Positions 1 through 12,196 of a DNA stretch of 64,000 nucleotides are shown here, one piece after another (position 1 is the first letter of the stretch; every line of letters begins with the position of its first letter). Both the position numbers and the translations under genes were made by a program. Below the pieces are notes generated by a model. It was not told the origin of the DNA. It worked only from the letters and a program-made list of their open reading frames with translations, and searched no databases. Source of the DNA: Streptomyces noursei ATCC 11455 (lineage in GTDB: Bacteria; Actinomycetota; Actinomycetes; Streptomycetales; Streptomycetaceae); NCBI RefSeq assembly GCF_001704275.1, contig NZ_CP011533.1, forward strand, positions 1,984,001 to 2,048,000, given 5' to 3'.

Positions 1-265
1 CGATGTTCAGCGCCGCGACGATCACCGCGAGCCAGAAGAAGTTCGAGCCCCGGGACTGGATGGCGTGCGCCAGACCCACCACGCCGCCGATCAGCAGCAG
101 CCAGCCGAAGAGCAGCATCGTGGTGAGGGTGGCCACGGCGACGTAGATCAGCCCGACGATCCCGGCCAGGACGAGGACGGCCCCCAGGACCGCGAGCAAC
201 CCGAAGCTCCGCCCCAAACGGGCCGCAGTCGGACTGCGCCGGGAAGACTTGGACTTGCCGACCAT
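1..265 (-). CDS. HdeD-like small membrane protein, partial
   Basis: The N-terminal 88 codons are visible; the gene runs off the left edge. After a basic serine-rich start come three close hydrophobic stretches with glycine-rich turns (LAVLGAVLVLAGIVGLIYVA, then LFGWLLLIGGVVGL), the pattern of the HdeD/DUF308 family of multi-pass inner-membrane proteins. The ATG at 265 is preceded by GAGGAGG at good spacing. HdeD in enterobacteria is linked to acid resistance, but Streptomyces members are uncharacterised, so only the family and membrane location are claimed. It is transcribed in the same direction as the tRNA upstream of it. Confidence 0.7.
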   Translation of the reverse strand, partial: MVGKSKSSRRSPTAARLGRSFGLLAVLGAVLVLAGIVGLIYVAVATLTTMLLFGWLLLIGGVVGLAHAIQSRGSNFFWLAVIVAALNI

Positions 266-357
266 CACCGCCTCCTCGATCGGGGACCGTTTTTCCCGGT
301 ATACCGCGTATGAGGAGAGGTGGCAGGGCGAGCGGGGAGCGCCGGTGGACGCAAACG

Positions 358-393
358 ACAGCAGGCCCGGCGCCTGGGCACCGGACCTGCTGT
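358..393 (-). terminator. hairpin downstream of tRNA-fMet
   Basis: Arms 358-370 and 381-393 are complementary over 13 bp with one mismatch, loop 10 nt, starting 10 nt past the tRNA 3' end. There is no strong T tract, as is usual for actinobacterial terminators. Confidence 0.7.
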
Positions 394-402
394 TCTTCTG
401 AG

Positions 403-476
403 TAGCGGGGACAGGATTTGAACCTGCGACCTCTGGGTTATGAGCCCAGCGAGCTACCGAGCTGCTCCACCCCGCG
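403..476 (-). tRNA. initiator tRNA-fMet (CAT)
   Basis: A 74-nt cloverleaf can be drawn on the minus strand with anticodon CAT (bases 440-442 complement). Initiator hallmarks are present: three consecutive G:C pairs at the base of the anticodon stem (CTGGG/CCCAG), an A11:U24 pair in the D stem (GAGC/GCTC), and no Watson-Crick pair at 1:72 (C1 faces U72). The 3' CCA is not encoded (sequence after the discriminator A is CT), so a CCA-adding enzyme is needed. The T loop reads TTCAAAT. This is the tRNA used for translation starts with formyl-methionine. Confidence 0.95.
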
Positions 477-556
477 TCGGCTCGGATTACCTTACGGGGT
501 CCCCGCCCCGGAAACAAATCGAATGCCGGAGCGGGCCGGGGCCGCAGCGTGCCAGG

Positions 557-2209
<1,653 letters not shown>

Positions 2210-2251
2210 CAGACCGCCGATCGTATCCGGCCGGGCACGCGGCGGCCGCTC

Positions 2252-2257
2252 TAATAT
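2252..2257 (+). promoter_or_regulatory. -10 box for a leaderless hydratase mRNA
   Basis: TAATAT lies six bases (CCGGGC) before the ATG at 2264 and no Shine-Dalgarno is present. A -10 at this distance would put the transcription start on or within a base of the start codon. No good -35 is visible. Confidence 0.6.
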
Positions 2258-2263
2258 CCGGGC

Positions 2264-3034
2264 ATGGAACCGGGACTGAAGACGCATGTCAGCGGTGGTA
2301 CGGCGACCGTCACCATCAGCAACACGGGCAAGCGCAATGCGATGACCGTCCAGATGTGGCGGGAGCTGCCGCCGCTGCTGGCGCGGCTGGCCGACGACCG
2401 CGCGGTGCGGGCGCTGGTGCTGACCGGGGACGGCGGGACGTTCTGCGCGGGGGCGGACATCGGTTCGCTGCGGGACGCGTCGGGCGCCTCGCAGGGGCTG
2501 GCGGTGGTGGCCGAGGAGGCGCTGGCGGCCTTTCCGCGGCCGACGGTGGCGGCGATACGCGGCTACTGCGTGGGCGGCGGCGCCCAACTGGCGGCTGCCT
2601 GCGATCTGCGGTTCGCGGAGGAGGGGGCGCTGTTCGGGGTGACGCCCGCCAAGCTGGGGGTGGCCTATCCGGCGTCCGCGACCCGGCGACTGGTCCGGCT
2701 GGTGGGGCTGTCGGCCGCCAAGTACCTGTTGTTCTCCGGCGAGTTGATCGACTGCGTGCGGGCGCTGCGGACCGGGCTGGTGGACGAGGTGGTGGCCGAG
2801 GGCGAGCTGGACAAGCGGATCGCGGAGTTCACGGCCGTGCTGGCGAGCCGGTCGCTGCTGACCCAGACCGCGGCGAAGGAGCTGGCCAACGGGACGTGGG
2901 ACGTGCCGCCGGAGGAGGCGGAGGCGCGCGGGGCGTACTGGGCGGCGCAGGCGCGGGAGAGCGGTGAGACCGCGGAGGGTGCCGCCGCCTTCCTGGAACG
3001 CCGGGCGCCGCGGTTCACGTGGCCCGAGGACTGA
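2264..3034 (+). CDS. enoyl-CoA hydratase/isomerase family protein
   Basis: A 256-residue crotonase-fold protein. It shows the oxyanion-hole motifs of the family: FCAGADIGSL near residue 65 and GYCVGGGAQLAAACDLRFA near residue 105, followed by the usual PAKLGVAYP segment. Family members hydrate or isomerise enoyl-CoA thioesters in the cytosol. At the position of the first catalytic glutamate of classical hydratases there is no clear Glu (the region reads PAKLGVAYPASATRRL), so the exact reaction is uncertain. The gene is divergent from the ABC-F gene (54-nt gap) and probably translated from a leaderless mRNA. Confidence 0.88.
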   Translation: MEPGLKTHVSGGTATVTISNTGKRNAMTVQMWRELPPLLARLADDRAVRALVLTGDGGTFCAGADIGSLRDASGASQGLAVVAEEALAAFPRPTVAAIRGYCVGGGAQLAAACDLRFAEEGALFGVTPAKLGVAYPASATRRLVRLVGLSAAKYLLFSGELIDCVRALRTGLVDEVVAEGELDKRIAEFTAVLASRSLLTQTAAKELANGTWDVPPEEAEARGAYWAAQARESGETAEGAAAFLERRAPRFTWPED

Positions 3035-3037
3035 GCC

Positions 3038-3067
3038 GCCGCCGGCCACGACTCCGCGGCCGGCGGC
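3038..3067. terminator. hairpin between convergent genes
   Basis: Perfect 10-bp arms 3038-3047 and 3058-3067 (GCCGCCGGCC/GGCCGGCGGC) with a 10-nt loop, between the hydratase stop and the stop of the convergent DJ-1 gene. Confidence 0.7.
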
Positions 3068-3085
3068 AGCCTTCCTGACGGTCCG

Positions 3086-3757
3086 TCACTTCTCCTGGAA
3101 GGCCGTGTCCCGCCAGCGCTGGCCGGTCAGGATGGAGCGGCTGTTGTCCCGCATGGCCGCGACGACCTCGGCCGGGGCCTTGTCCGGGGCGCCCGCGTCG
3201 TAGGGCGGCTGGGGGTCGTACTCGATGCCGAGCTGGATGCTCTGCGCGACGAAGTCCCCGGCGATCCGGCCGGCGAGGGCGAGGCCCATGTCGATACCGG
3301 ACGAGACGCCGGCGGCGGTGACGTACTTGCCGTCGAAGACCACCCGCTCCCCGGTCGGCAAGGCCCCCATCGTGGACAGCTGGTCCAGTCCGAGCCAGTG
3401 GGTGGTGGCCCGGCGGCCCTTGAGGAGACCGGCGGCGGCCAGGAGGAGCGAGCCGGTGCACACCGAGGTGGTCCAGGTGGTCTCGGCGTCCACCGCCCGG
3501 ATCCAGTCGTGCAGCGGCCCGTCCTCCATGATCGCGGTCTGCCCGGGGCCACCCGGGACGACCAGGATGTCCGGTGCGGTGACCTCGTCCAGCGTGGTGT
3601 CCACGACCACGCCGAGGGAGCCCTTGTCGGTGCGGTGCACGCCGGTGCGCTCGGCGACGAAGACCACCTCGGCGCCCGGGACGAGGCCGAGCGTCTCGTA
3701 GGGGCCGATGGCGTCGAGGGCGGTGAAGCGGTCGTAGAGAAGGACGGCGATCTGCAT
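3086..3757 (-). CDS. DJ-1/PfpI family protein
   Basis: A 223-residue class I glutamine-amidotransferase-like protein. The nucleophile elbow is VCTGSLLLAAAGLL (Cys near residue 100), followed by RATTHW, both typical of the DJ-1/PfpI group related to isonitrile hydratase and to GlxA regulators. N-terminal MQIAVLLYDRFTALDAIGPYE carries the conserved acidic residue. Likely a cytosolic hydrolase or stress protein; the substrate is unknown. A GAGG Shine-Dalgarno sits 7 nt before the ATG. The gene follows the GlxA-type regulator by 52 nt on the same strand, so the two probably form an operon in which the regulator shares its fold with the enzyme. Confidence 0.87.
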   Translation of the reverse strand: MQIAVLLYDRFTALDAIGPYETLGLVPGAEVVFVAERTGVHRTDKGSLGVVVDTTLDEVTAPDILVVPGGPGQTAIMEDGPLHDWIRAVDAETTWTTSVCTGSLLLAAAGLLKGRRATTHWLGLDQLSTMGALPTGERVVFDGKYVTAAGVSSGIDMGLALAGRIAGDFVAQSIQLGIEYDPQPPYDAGAPDKAPAEVVAAMRDNSRSILTGQRWRDTAFQEK

Positions 3758-3809
3758 GAGTGCCTCGTTTCCTGTCGTTCCTGGTGTGGTGTGTGTGGTG
3801 CTGTGGTGG

Positions 3810-4778
3810 TCAGGGCCGGGGGGCGGGGCGGAAGCGGCGGCGGTATTCGGCCGGGGAGGTGCCGAGGACCCGGACGAAGGCGCGGCGCATCGCCTCGGTG
3901 GTGCCGTAGCCGCACTGCCGGGAGATCTGCTCGATGCCGTCGGCGGTGTCCTCCAGGCGCCGCCGGGCGGCTTCCAGGCGGACCCGGTCGACGTAGCGGC
4001 CGGGCGTCATCCCGGTCTCGTCGCGGAAGGCGCGGGCGAAGTGCCGCGGGGAGAGCCCGGCGCGGTCGGCCAGCGCCTCGACGCACAGGTCCGCCGCCGG
4101 GTTCTCGGTGATCCACTGCTGGACGTCACGCAGCGGGCGGCGCTCCGCGGTCTGCGCGGCGAGCTGGGCGCTGAACTGGGTCTGGTTGCCCGGCCGGCGC
4201 AGGAAGACGACCAGGTAGCGGGCGATGGACAGGGCGAGGCCGCGGCCGAGGTCCTCCTCGACCAGGGCCAGCGCGAGGTCGATCCCGGCCGTGACGCCCG
4301 CGGAGGTGGCCACGTCGCCGTCGCGCACGTAGATCGGCTCGGATTCGACGCGGACCGCGGGATGGCGTGCGGCGAGGGCGTCGCACAGGCTCCAGTGGGT
4401 GGTGGCGCGGCGACCGTCCAGCAGTCCGGCCGCGGCCAGCAGGAAGGCTCCGCTGCAGACCGAGACCACCCGGCGGGCGCGGGGCGCGTGCACGGCCAGC
4501 CAGTCGACCAGCCGCGGGTCGGGGATCCGGGTGCCGTCGCCGCCCGGCACGACGAGGGTGTGCGGCGGTTCGGCGGCGTCGAGCGCGAGGTCCGGGACGA
4601 GGGTCAGGCCGCTGGTGGTGCGGACCGGGGCGCCGTCCGGGCCGGCGGTGCGGATGCGGTAGGCGCCGGGGACGCCGCCGCAGGCCCCGTTGAAGACCTC
4701 GACCGGGCCGGTCACGTCGAGGCTCTGCACGCCGTCGAAGAGGACGACCAGCACGTCGCGCTGTTCCATGGCATCCAT
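3810..4778 (-). CDS. GlxA-type transcriptional regulator (DJ-1 domain plus AraC HTH)
   Basis: A 322-residue two-domain regulator. Residues 1-200 are a DJ-1/PfpI-like sensor with the Cys elbow SVCSGAFLLAAAGLLDG and RATTHW; residues about 220-315 form two AraC-type helix-turn-helices (LADRAGLSPRHFARAFRDETG and ISRQCGYGTTEAMRRAF). Proteins of this type sense small molecules or oxidative cues through the DJ-1 domain. Two in-frame starts are possible, 4778 and 4769; 4769 has the slightly better upstream AGGATGG. The next gene downstream is the DJ-1 protein; upstream is a divergent gene with a palindrome in the shared 122-nt spacer. Confidence 0.9.
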   Translation of the reverse strand: MDAMEQRDVLVVLFDGVQSLDVTGPVEVFNGACGGVPGAYRIRTAGPDGAPVRTTSGLTLVPDLALDAAEPPHTLVVPGGDGTRIPDPRLVDWLAVHAPRARRVVSVCSGAFLLAAAGLLDGRRATTHWSLCDALAARHPAVRVESEPIYVRDGDVATSAGVTAGIDLALALVEEDLGRGLALSIARYLVVFLRRPGNQTQFSAQLAAQTAERRPLRDVQQWITENPAADLCVEALADRAGLSPRHFARAFRDETGMTPGRYVDRVRLEAARRRLEDTADGIEQISRQCGYGTTEAMRRAFVRVLGTSPAEYRRRFRPAPRP

Positions 4779-4874
4779 CCTGGTCAGCGATGCCGGTGGC
4801 GGCAATGACTGATTTCCCACCTTTCCTGCCATGGCCGGTCGGCGCCCCTGGGCCGCCCCACGGGGGTGGCGCCA

Positions 4875-4894
4875 TACCGACGGGTCGGTAACCT
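4875..4894. promoter_or_regulatory. perfect 16-bp palindrome overlapping a -10 box
   Basis: TACCGAC (4875-4881) and GTCGGTA (4884-4890) are perfect inverted repeats around GG. The right arm overlaps TAACCT (4889-4894), which sits six bases before the ATG at 4901. A repressor bound here would cover the promoter of the SCO6745-type gene and could also act on the divergent regulator gene. Confidence 0.6.
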
Positions 4895-4900
4895 GCTCGC

Positions 4901-5770
4901 ATGACCTCTTCCAGCGCACTGCCCGATCGGGCCGGCCGGCACTGCCACAACGTCCTCAACCCCTTCCACTCGGCGCACTACTTCGCACCGGAACTCGGCG
5001 CCGAGATGGCGGGGTTGGGCGTGAACGGGCGCGCCGGGTACTTCGTCTCCCGGAGCGCTCCCATGGGCGTGGTGGGCCCGGGAACGGTCGCCGCGACCTT
5101 CTACTCCTTCAAGTACGAGCTGATCGCCGAGCACCTCCCGCAGGCGTGGCGGAGCACCACGCCGCAGGCCGTCCTGGAAGCGCGGCTGCGCGCGGTGGAC
5201 GCCACGTTGCACCGGCTGCTCGGCGCCGAGGCGCTGGAGTCGCCGGAGATGGCCGAGGCGGCGAAGCTGGCGCTGCGCGCCACCGAGGGCTGTACCCGGC
5301 ACGCCCGGCCGCTGTACGCCGCCCACGCCGACCTGCCGGTGCCCGACGCGCCGCACCTCGCCTACTGGCACGCCGCCACGCTGCTGCGCGAACACCGCGG
5401 CGACGGCCACCTGGTGGCCCTGCTGGACGCCGAGCTGGACCCGCTGGAGGCGCTGGTCACGCACACCGCCAGCGGGCGCGGGATGAACTACCGCGGCATC
5501 CTGGCGACCCGCGGCTGGTCGCGGGAGGAGCTGACGGCGGCCCAGGAGCGGCTGCGCGGACGCGGACTGCTGGACGGCGCGGACGAGCTGACCGAGGCCG
5601 GGGCGACGCTGCGCAAGGACCTGGAGCGGACGACGGACCGACTGGACCGGGCGCCGTACGAGCACCTGGGGGCGGCGGGCGTGGCCCGGCTGACCGAACT
5701 GGCGGGCGGCTTCGCCGGCCGTCTCATGGAGGCCGGCGCGTTCCCCGCCAGCCTGTTCGACAAGGAGTAG
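4901..5770 (+). CDS. SCO6745 family protein (helix-turn-helix-like)
   Basis: A 289-residue soluble protein resembling the SCO6745 family common in actinobacteria. The N-terminal [14 protein letters not shown] segment and the mostly helical architecture with a winged-helix-like C-terminal part (around residues 185-235: [27 protein letters not shown]) fit that family. No enzymatic motif is visible and the function is unknown; DNA binding is a guess from the winged-helix resemblance. There is no Shine-Dalgarno; a -10 box six bases upstream suggests a leaderless mRNA. Confidence 0.75.
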   Translation: MTSSSALPDRAGRHCHNVLNPFHSAHYFAPELGAEMAGLGVNGRAGYFVSRSAPMGVVGPGTVAATFYSFKYELIAEHLPQAWRSTTPQAVLEARLRAVDATLHRLLGAEALESPEMAEAAKLALRATEGCTRHARPLYAAHADLPVPDAPHLAYWHAATLLREHRGDGHLVALLDAELDPLEALVTHTASGRGMNYRGILATRGWSREELTAAQERLRGRGLLDGADELTEAGATLRKDLERTTDRLDRAPYEHLGAAGVARLTELAGGFAGRLMEAGAFPASLFDKE

Positions 5771-5912
5771 TCGCACCCGCCTCCTTGTGGCCGCCGGGGT
5801 GTGGTGCGTCTTCTCACACCCCGGCGCTCCCGGCCGGGCGGTGCGACAGTCCGGGCCGCCAACCGGCACAATGCAGGCTCAGGAAAGTCGCTGGAAGGCG
5901 GGCAGGATCAAC

Positions 5913-8342
<2,430 letters not shown>

Positions 8343-8361
8343 CCGCGCTGACCTGACGGTG

Positions 8362-8396
8362 GATCGGGGCGGGCGGCACTGCTGCCCGCCCCGATC
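8362..8396 (+). terminator. terminator hairpin after tex
   Basis: Perfect 13-bp arms 8362-8374 and 8384-8396 (GATCGGGGCGGGC and its complement) with a 9-nt loop, 20 nt past the tex stop. Confidence 0.8.
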
Positions 8397-8446
8397 GCGT
8401 GCCGCGAACCCCACCTGGTCCCGGGAGCGATGATTCGCGATCGACG

Positions 8447-8488
8447 TACCGCGAGCGACATACCGCGAGCGACGAACCGGGAACGATA
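8447..8488. repeat. three tandem 14-bp repeats
   Basis: TACCGCGAGCGACA (8447-8460), TACCGCGAGCGACG (8461-8474) and a degenerate third copy AACCGGGAACGATA (8475-8488) lie directly upstream of the efflux-pump leader promoter. They may be a regulator site or chance duplication. Confidence 0.6.
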
Positions 8489-8518
8489 AATCCGTGGACG
8501 GGCGCCGGGCCGCCCGAT

Positions 8519-8698
8519 TAGCCTGCGGATCATGACCAGCCCCGAGTCCTCAAGACGCTAGCCACCGGGCGTCGTCCGGTGGCTGCTCGACCTTCTCCGC
8601 CACCGAACGGCCTCCTTCAGGCAGGTCTTGTTCCTTGCGGTAGCCGGGGCTGCCGCTTCCTCAACCGGCCCTACCGATCGCCGTCGGCCTTGCCGACG
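8519..8698 (+). promoter_or_regulatory. putative ribosome-mediated attenuator of the efflux gene
   Basis: TAGCCT (8519-8524) lies seven bases before the ATG of a 9-codon leader ORF. Arm A (8561-8568, GCCACCGG) starts at the leader stop codon and pairs perfectly with arm B (8576-8583). Arm B can instead pair with arm C (8599-8605, GCCACCG), so A:B and B:C are mutually exclusive. Further hairpins follow at 8637-8656 (8 bp with one G:U, 4-nt loop) and 8682-8698 (7 bp, 3-nt loop). A ribosome stalled in the leader would block arm A and favour B:C, the logic of drug-inducible attenuation. Confidence 0.65.
8532..8561 (+). CDS. 9-residue leader peptide
   Basis: ATG at 8532 opens a 9-codon ORF, MTSPESSRR, ending in TAG at 8559-8561, whose last base is the first base of hairpin arm A. 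A -10 box seven bases upstream suggests that translation begins at the very 5' end of the mRNA. Chloramphenicol resistance genes cat and cmlA are known to have leader peptides of about this length; this one precedes a chloramphenicol-type exporter. Coding status is inferred from position and structure only. Confidence 0.55.
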   Translation: MTSPESSRR

Positions 8699-8747
8699 CC
8701 GCCCTTCGGCCCGTGCCGGTCCTTGGTGTGGTTGCGGAGATTCTTCT

Positions 8748-9944
8748 ATGCCGTTCACTCTCTACATGCTCGCGCTGGCGGTGTTCGCGCAGGGCACGTC
8801 CGAGTTCATGCTGTCCGGGCTGATCCCGGACATCGCCGCCGACCTCCAGGTGTCCATCCCGGCCGCCGGCGCGCTCACTTCGGCGTTCGCGGTCGGGATG
8901 GTCGTCGGGGCGCCGCTGATGGCGCTGCTCAGCCGGCGCTGGCCGCGGCGGCGCGCCCTGTTGGTCTTCCTGGTCGCCTTTCTGCTGGTGCACGTCGTGG
9001 GCGCGGTGACCACCGACTTCGGCGTGCTGCTGGCCACCCGGGTGGTGGCGGCGCTGGCCAACGCCGGGTTCCTGGCGGTGGCGTTGGCGACCGCGGCCGC
9101 GATGGCCGCGCCGGGCGCCACGGGCCGGGCCACGTCCGTCCTGTTGGGCGGCACGACGCTGGCCTGCATCGTGGGCGTCCCGGCCGGTGCCGTGCTGGGG
9201 CAGGAATGGGGCTGGCGCTCGGCGTTCTGGGCGGTGGCCGCGGTGTCGGTGCCGGCGGTGATCGCCATCATGGCGTCCGTCCCGGGCGGTCCGACCGGTG
9301 CCGGCGCCGGGGCGAGGGGGGCCGGCGGTGAGCTGCGGGCCCTGCGCCGTCCGCGGCTGCTGGTGGCGCTGCTGCTGGGGGCGCTGGTCAACGGTGCCAC
9401 GTTCTGCACCTTCACCTACCTCGCGCCGCTGGTCACCGGCGTCACCGGCTTCGGCGCCGCCGGGGTGCCGGTGGTGCTGGCGCTGTTCGGGCTGGGTTCG
9501 TTCGTCGGGGTCACGGCCGGCGGGCGGCTGGCGGACCGTCGGCCCCGTCCGCTGCTCGCCGTCGGGGGCGGGGCGCTGCTCGTGGGCTGGGTGGTGTTCG
9601 CGCTGACGGCCGGGAACGCGGTGGCCACCGTCGTACTGGTCCTCGTCCAGGGGACCCTGTCGTTCGCGGTCGGCTCCACCCTGATCGCCCAGGTGCTCTA
9701 CGCGGCGGTCGAAGCGCCCACGCTGGGCGGCGGGTTCGCGACCGCCGCGCTCAACGTCGGCGCCGCGGCCGGCCCGTGGTGGGGCGGCGTCGCACTCGCC
9801 GCAGGCTTCGGCTACCGCGCGCCGCTGTGGGTCAGTGCCCTGCTGGTGGCCGTGGCGCTGGCGGTCGGCGGTGCGGCGGAGGGGGTGCGGGTCCGCCGGC
9901 GGGCGGCCGGCGGCGCCGGGGAGGCGCCGGCGCCGGCCCGGTGA
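8748..9944 (+). CDS. Cmx/CmrA-type chloramphenicol efflux MFS transporter
   Basis: A 398-residue MFS exporter with about 12 hydrophobic segments. The N-terminus (LYMLALAVFAQGTSEFMLSG), the loop motif RRWPRRRAL and the antiporter-type segment LGGTTLACIVGVPAGAVLGQ closely match actinobacterial Cmx/CmrA/CmlR chloramphenicol exporters (recognised by eye). It would use proton motive force to expel the drug across the plasma membrane. ATG 8748 is preceded by GGAGA. The frame is open 120 nt further upstream, but that part is the leader region and encodes no plausible membrane protein. Expression is probably controlled by the upstream leader peptide and hairpins. Confidence 0.88.
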   Translation: MPFTLYMLALAVFAQGTSEFMLSGLIPDIAADLQVSIPAAGALTSAFAVGMVVGAPLMALLSRRWPRRRALLVFLVAFLLVHVVGAVTTDFGVLLATRVVAALANAGFLAVALATAAAMAAPGATGRATSVLLGGTTLACIVGVPAGAVLGQEWGWRSAFWAVAAVSVPAVIAIMASVPGGPTGAGAGARGAGGELRALRRPRLLVALLLGALVNGATFCTFTYLAPLVTGVTGFGAAGVPVVLALFGLGSFVGVTAGGRLADRRPRPLLAVGGGALLVGWVVFALTAGNAVATVVLVLVQGTLSFAVGSTLIAQVLYAAVEAPTLGGGFATAALNVGAAAGPWWGGVALAAGFGYRAPLWVSALLVAVALAVGGAAEGVRVRRRAAGGAGEAPAPAR

Positions 9945-9966
9945 ACGGCCCCGCCCGGCCGCCGGG

Positions 9967-11937
9967 TCAGCGGGCGCCGGCGTAGCCGCGCAGCCGCTCC
10001 AGTTCGGCGGCGACGTCGGTGAGGGTCGCGCAATCCGGGACCGGCCGCAGTACGGGCGGCGGGGTGCCGGGCGGGCGTCGGCCGGGGTCCTCCAGGGCGT
10101 CTGCCATGGCGGAGAGGGCCTGGCAGAGCCGCTCGGCCTCCTCCGGGCCCGGGCGGTGGGCGCCGCGGTCGAGGCGGACGGCGCAGGCGGTGGCGGCGTC
10201 GGCGATGCGTTCCGCCGCGGTGACCACGGTCGGCCAGTCGGGGCCGGGGTCGCGGGCGGGGTGGAATTCCGCGGCGGCGGTCTCGGCGGCGGCCCGCGCC
10301 TGGGCCAGCGTCCGGTAGGCGTCCCGGCGCAGCGCCAGCCGGCGGGTGGCGACGGCGCCGGGCGCGGCGCCCTCGGCGCCGGGCGCCGCGGGCCGGGGTT
10401 CCAGGACGTAGCGCAGGAAGCGTTCGGTGCTCCGCAGCGCTTCGGTGACCCGGGGGCCGACCCTGCGGCGCGGGTCGGCGAGGTGCGGCAGGTGCCCGAC
10501 GACGAGCACGATCGCGCAGGCCAGGGAGGTGTCGACGATCCGCTCGGCGGCGGCCTGCCGGGCGCCGCCGACGTACACGAAGGACAGCACCATCAGCGTG
10601 ATCGCCCCGGTCTGCAGCGCGAAGTGCCGGGTGGCGAACGGCAACAGCGCACCGCCCGCGCCGGCGATCACGGCGGGCCACCAGCCGCCGGTCAGCCAGG
10701 CCCCGGCCGCCGCGAAGACCAGGACCCCGGCCGCTGTGCCGGCGAACCGGTTGACCGTGCGGGAGAACAGCGGGCCCAGGTCCGGCTTGACGAGGAAGGT
10801 GACGGTCGCCGGCAGCCAGTACCAGTGGTCGGCACGGAGCAGCAGCGCGACCGCCGCGCTGGCGCCGATGCAGACGGCGACCCGCAGGCCGTAGTCCCGG
10901 CCGGCCGGGCCCAGCGCTCCGCGAACTCCCCCGGCCCGGGCGGGCGGCAGGTCCTCGCGGGTCGTCGCCGGGGGCAGCGGCCGTTCCCGGGCGAAGGCGA
11001 CCGCGGCGTCCAGCAGGGCGTGGTCGAAGGCCCCGCGGGCGGCGGAGCTGCGCTCCGGGGCGGAGAGCCGGCCCGGTGACCGGCCGGTGCGCAGCGCCTC
11101 GGCGAAGCGGCGCGGACCGGCGGCGACCCGCGCCGGCAGCGGCCGGGCCTCCCACAGCAGCGCCACGCTGGCCTCGCAGAGCGCGGTGGCCGCGGCGAAC
11201 CGCTCGGCCAGCAGCAGTTCCTCGGGACGGGCCGGCCGGCGCAGCAGTCGGCTGGTGAGCCGGCGCAGCCGCAGCGCCTCGTCGGCGCGGTCCAGGGCGG
11301 CGGTGAGCCGGCGCCGGGCGGGCTCCGCGCCCGGCCCGCCGACCGCCGCCAGGGCGTCGGCGAGCGCGTCGAAGACGGTGGCGACGGCCGCCCGCTCGCC
11401 GCTGAGCGGTCCGCCGGCCGGGCGCGGCGAGCGCAGGACGAGCCGCAGCAGGAGCAGCCACAGGCAGCCGGCGAGGACGTAGAGGGCCTTCGCCCAGGGT
11501 GCGCCGGGCAGCGGCATGCCCGCGCCGAGGACGGTGGCGGCCAGCATCTGCATGCCGGCGGTGGAGCGCACCGGTCCGGCCACGCTGCCCGCGCCGGAGA
11601 CGAAGCCGACGGCGCTGAGCGCGGGCACCACCCACCAGCCCGTGTCGGCGGCCCGCAGGGACGCCCCCAGCAGCATGCCGAGTGCGGCGGCCAGGGCGGG
11701 CAGGCCGATGTGGACGATGCCGGTGCGCCGGGTGCCCGGGCGGTCGTTGACGCCGGCCAGCATCGAGCCGAGGGCGGTCAGCACGCCGGGGGCCGGGTGC
11801 CCGGTGGCGATCCCCGCGGCGAGCAGCGGGCCGGCGCACAGCGTGCCGCGGGCCACCGCCGCCCAGGGCACGGGCAGCCGCTGCCAGCGGAAGGGGTGGG
11901 CGAGCCAGGCGGGCACGGCGCGCCGGGGGCGGGGCAT
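9967..11937 (-). CDS. FUSC family membrane transporter
   Basis: A 656-residue protein with two clusters of hydrophobic helices (about residues 25-160 and 330-480) separated by a hydrophilic, mainly helical domain rich in Ala/Arg/Glu, the duplicated layout of FUSC (fusaric-acid-resistance-like) proteins such as AaeB. The second cluster contains DHWYWLPATVTFLVKPD and FARTVNR-like segments typical of the family. Members export aromatic acids and similar compounds; the substrate is unknown here. ATG at 11937 has GAGGAG upstream. It converges with the efflux pump, 22 nt between stops, and is divergent from the flavoprotein gene. Confidence 0.85.
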   Translation of the reverse strand: MPRPRRAVPAWLAHPFRWQRLPVPWAAVARGTLCAGPLLAAGIATGHPAPGVLTALGSMLAGVNDRPGTRRTGIVHIGLPALAAALGMLLGASLRAADTGWWVVPALSAVGFVSGAGSVAGPVRSTAGMQMLAATVLGAGMPLPGAPWAKALYVLAGCLWLLLLRLVLRSPRPAGGPLSGERAAVATVFDALADALAAVGGPGAEPARRRLTAALDRADEALRLRRLTSRLLRRPARPEELLLAERFAAATALCEASVALLWEARPLPARVAAGPRRFAEALRTGRSPGRLSAPERSSAARGAFDHALLDAAVAFARERPLPPATTREDLPPARAGGVRGALGPAGRDYGLRVAVCIGASAAVALLLRADHWYWLPATVTFLVKPDLGPLFSRTVNRFAGTAAGVLVFAAAGAWLTGGWWPAVIAGAGGALLPFATRHFALQTGAITLMVLSFVYVGGARQAAAERIVDTSLACAIVLVVGHLPHLADPRRRVGPRVTEALRSTERFLRYVLEPRPAAPGAEGAAPGAVATRRLALRRDAYRTLAQARAAAETAAAEFHPARDPGPDWPTVVTAAERIADAATACAVRLDRGAHRPGPEEAERLCQALSAMADALEDPGRRPPGTPPPVLRPVPDCATLTDVAAELERLRGYAGAR

Positions 11938-12196
11938 GGGTCTCCTCGGACGAGGGCGAAGGCACGGAATACGGGGTCCGCGGCCACGGGTGGTCGCGGG
12001 CGGATCCGAGGGGCGTCATCGGCCGACGGTGCCGGGGCCCCGGTCGGGGCGACGGCACGGGCCGGTCCACCGGGGCCCTACCAGCGTAAGGTCCCGGATT
12101 GTCCGCCTCACGGCCGGAGGGTTACGTCCACGTCACAGCAGGACAAGATCACGGCGACGGGACCACCGGGTGCGGGGCGATGGGGAGGCTGCGGAG

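Noticed and set aside
8628..8747. 40-codon N-terminal extension of the efflux pump
   Set aside because: Arg/Pro/Cys-rich, in the structured leader; the conserved transporter begins at 8748.
11516..12196. Upstream extension of the flavoprotein frame
   Set aside because: Overlaps the FUSC gene and its promoter; no conserved content.
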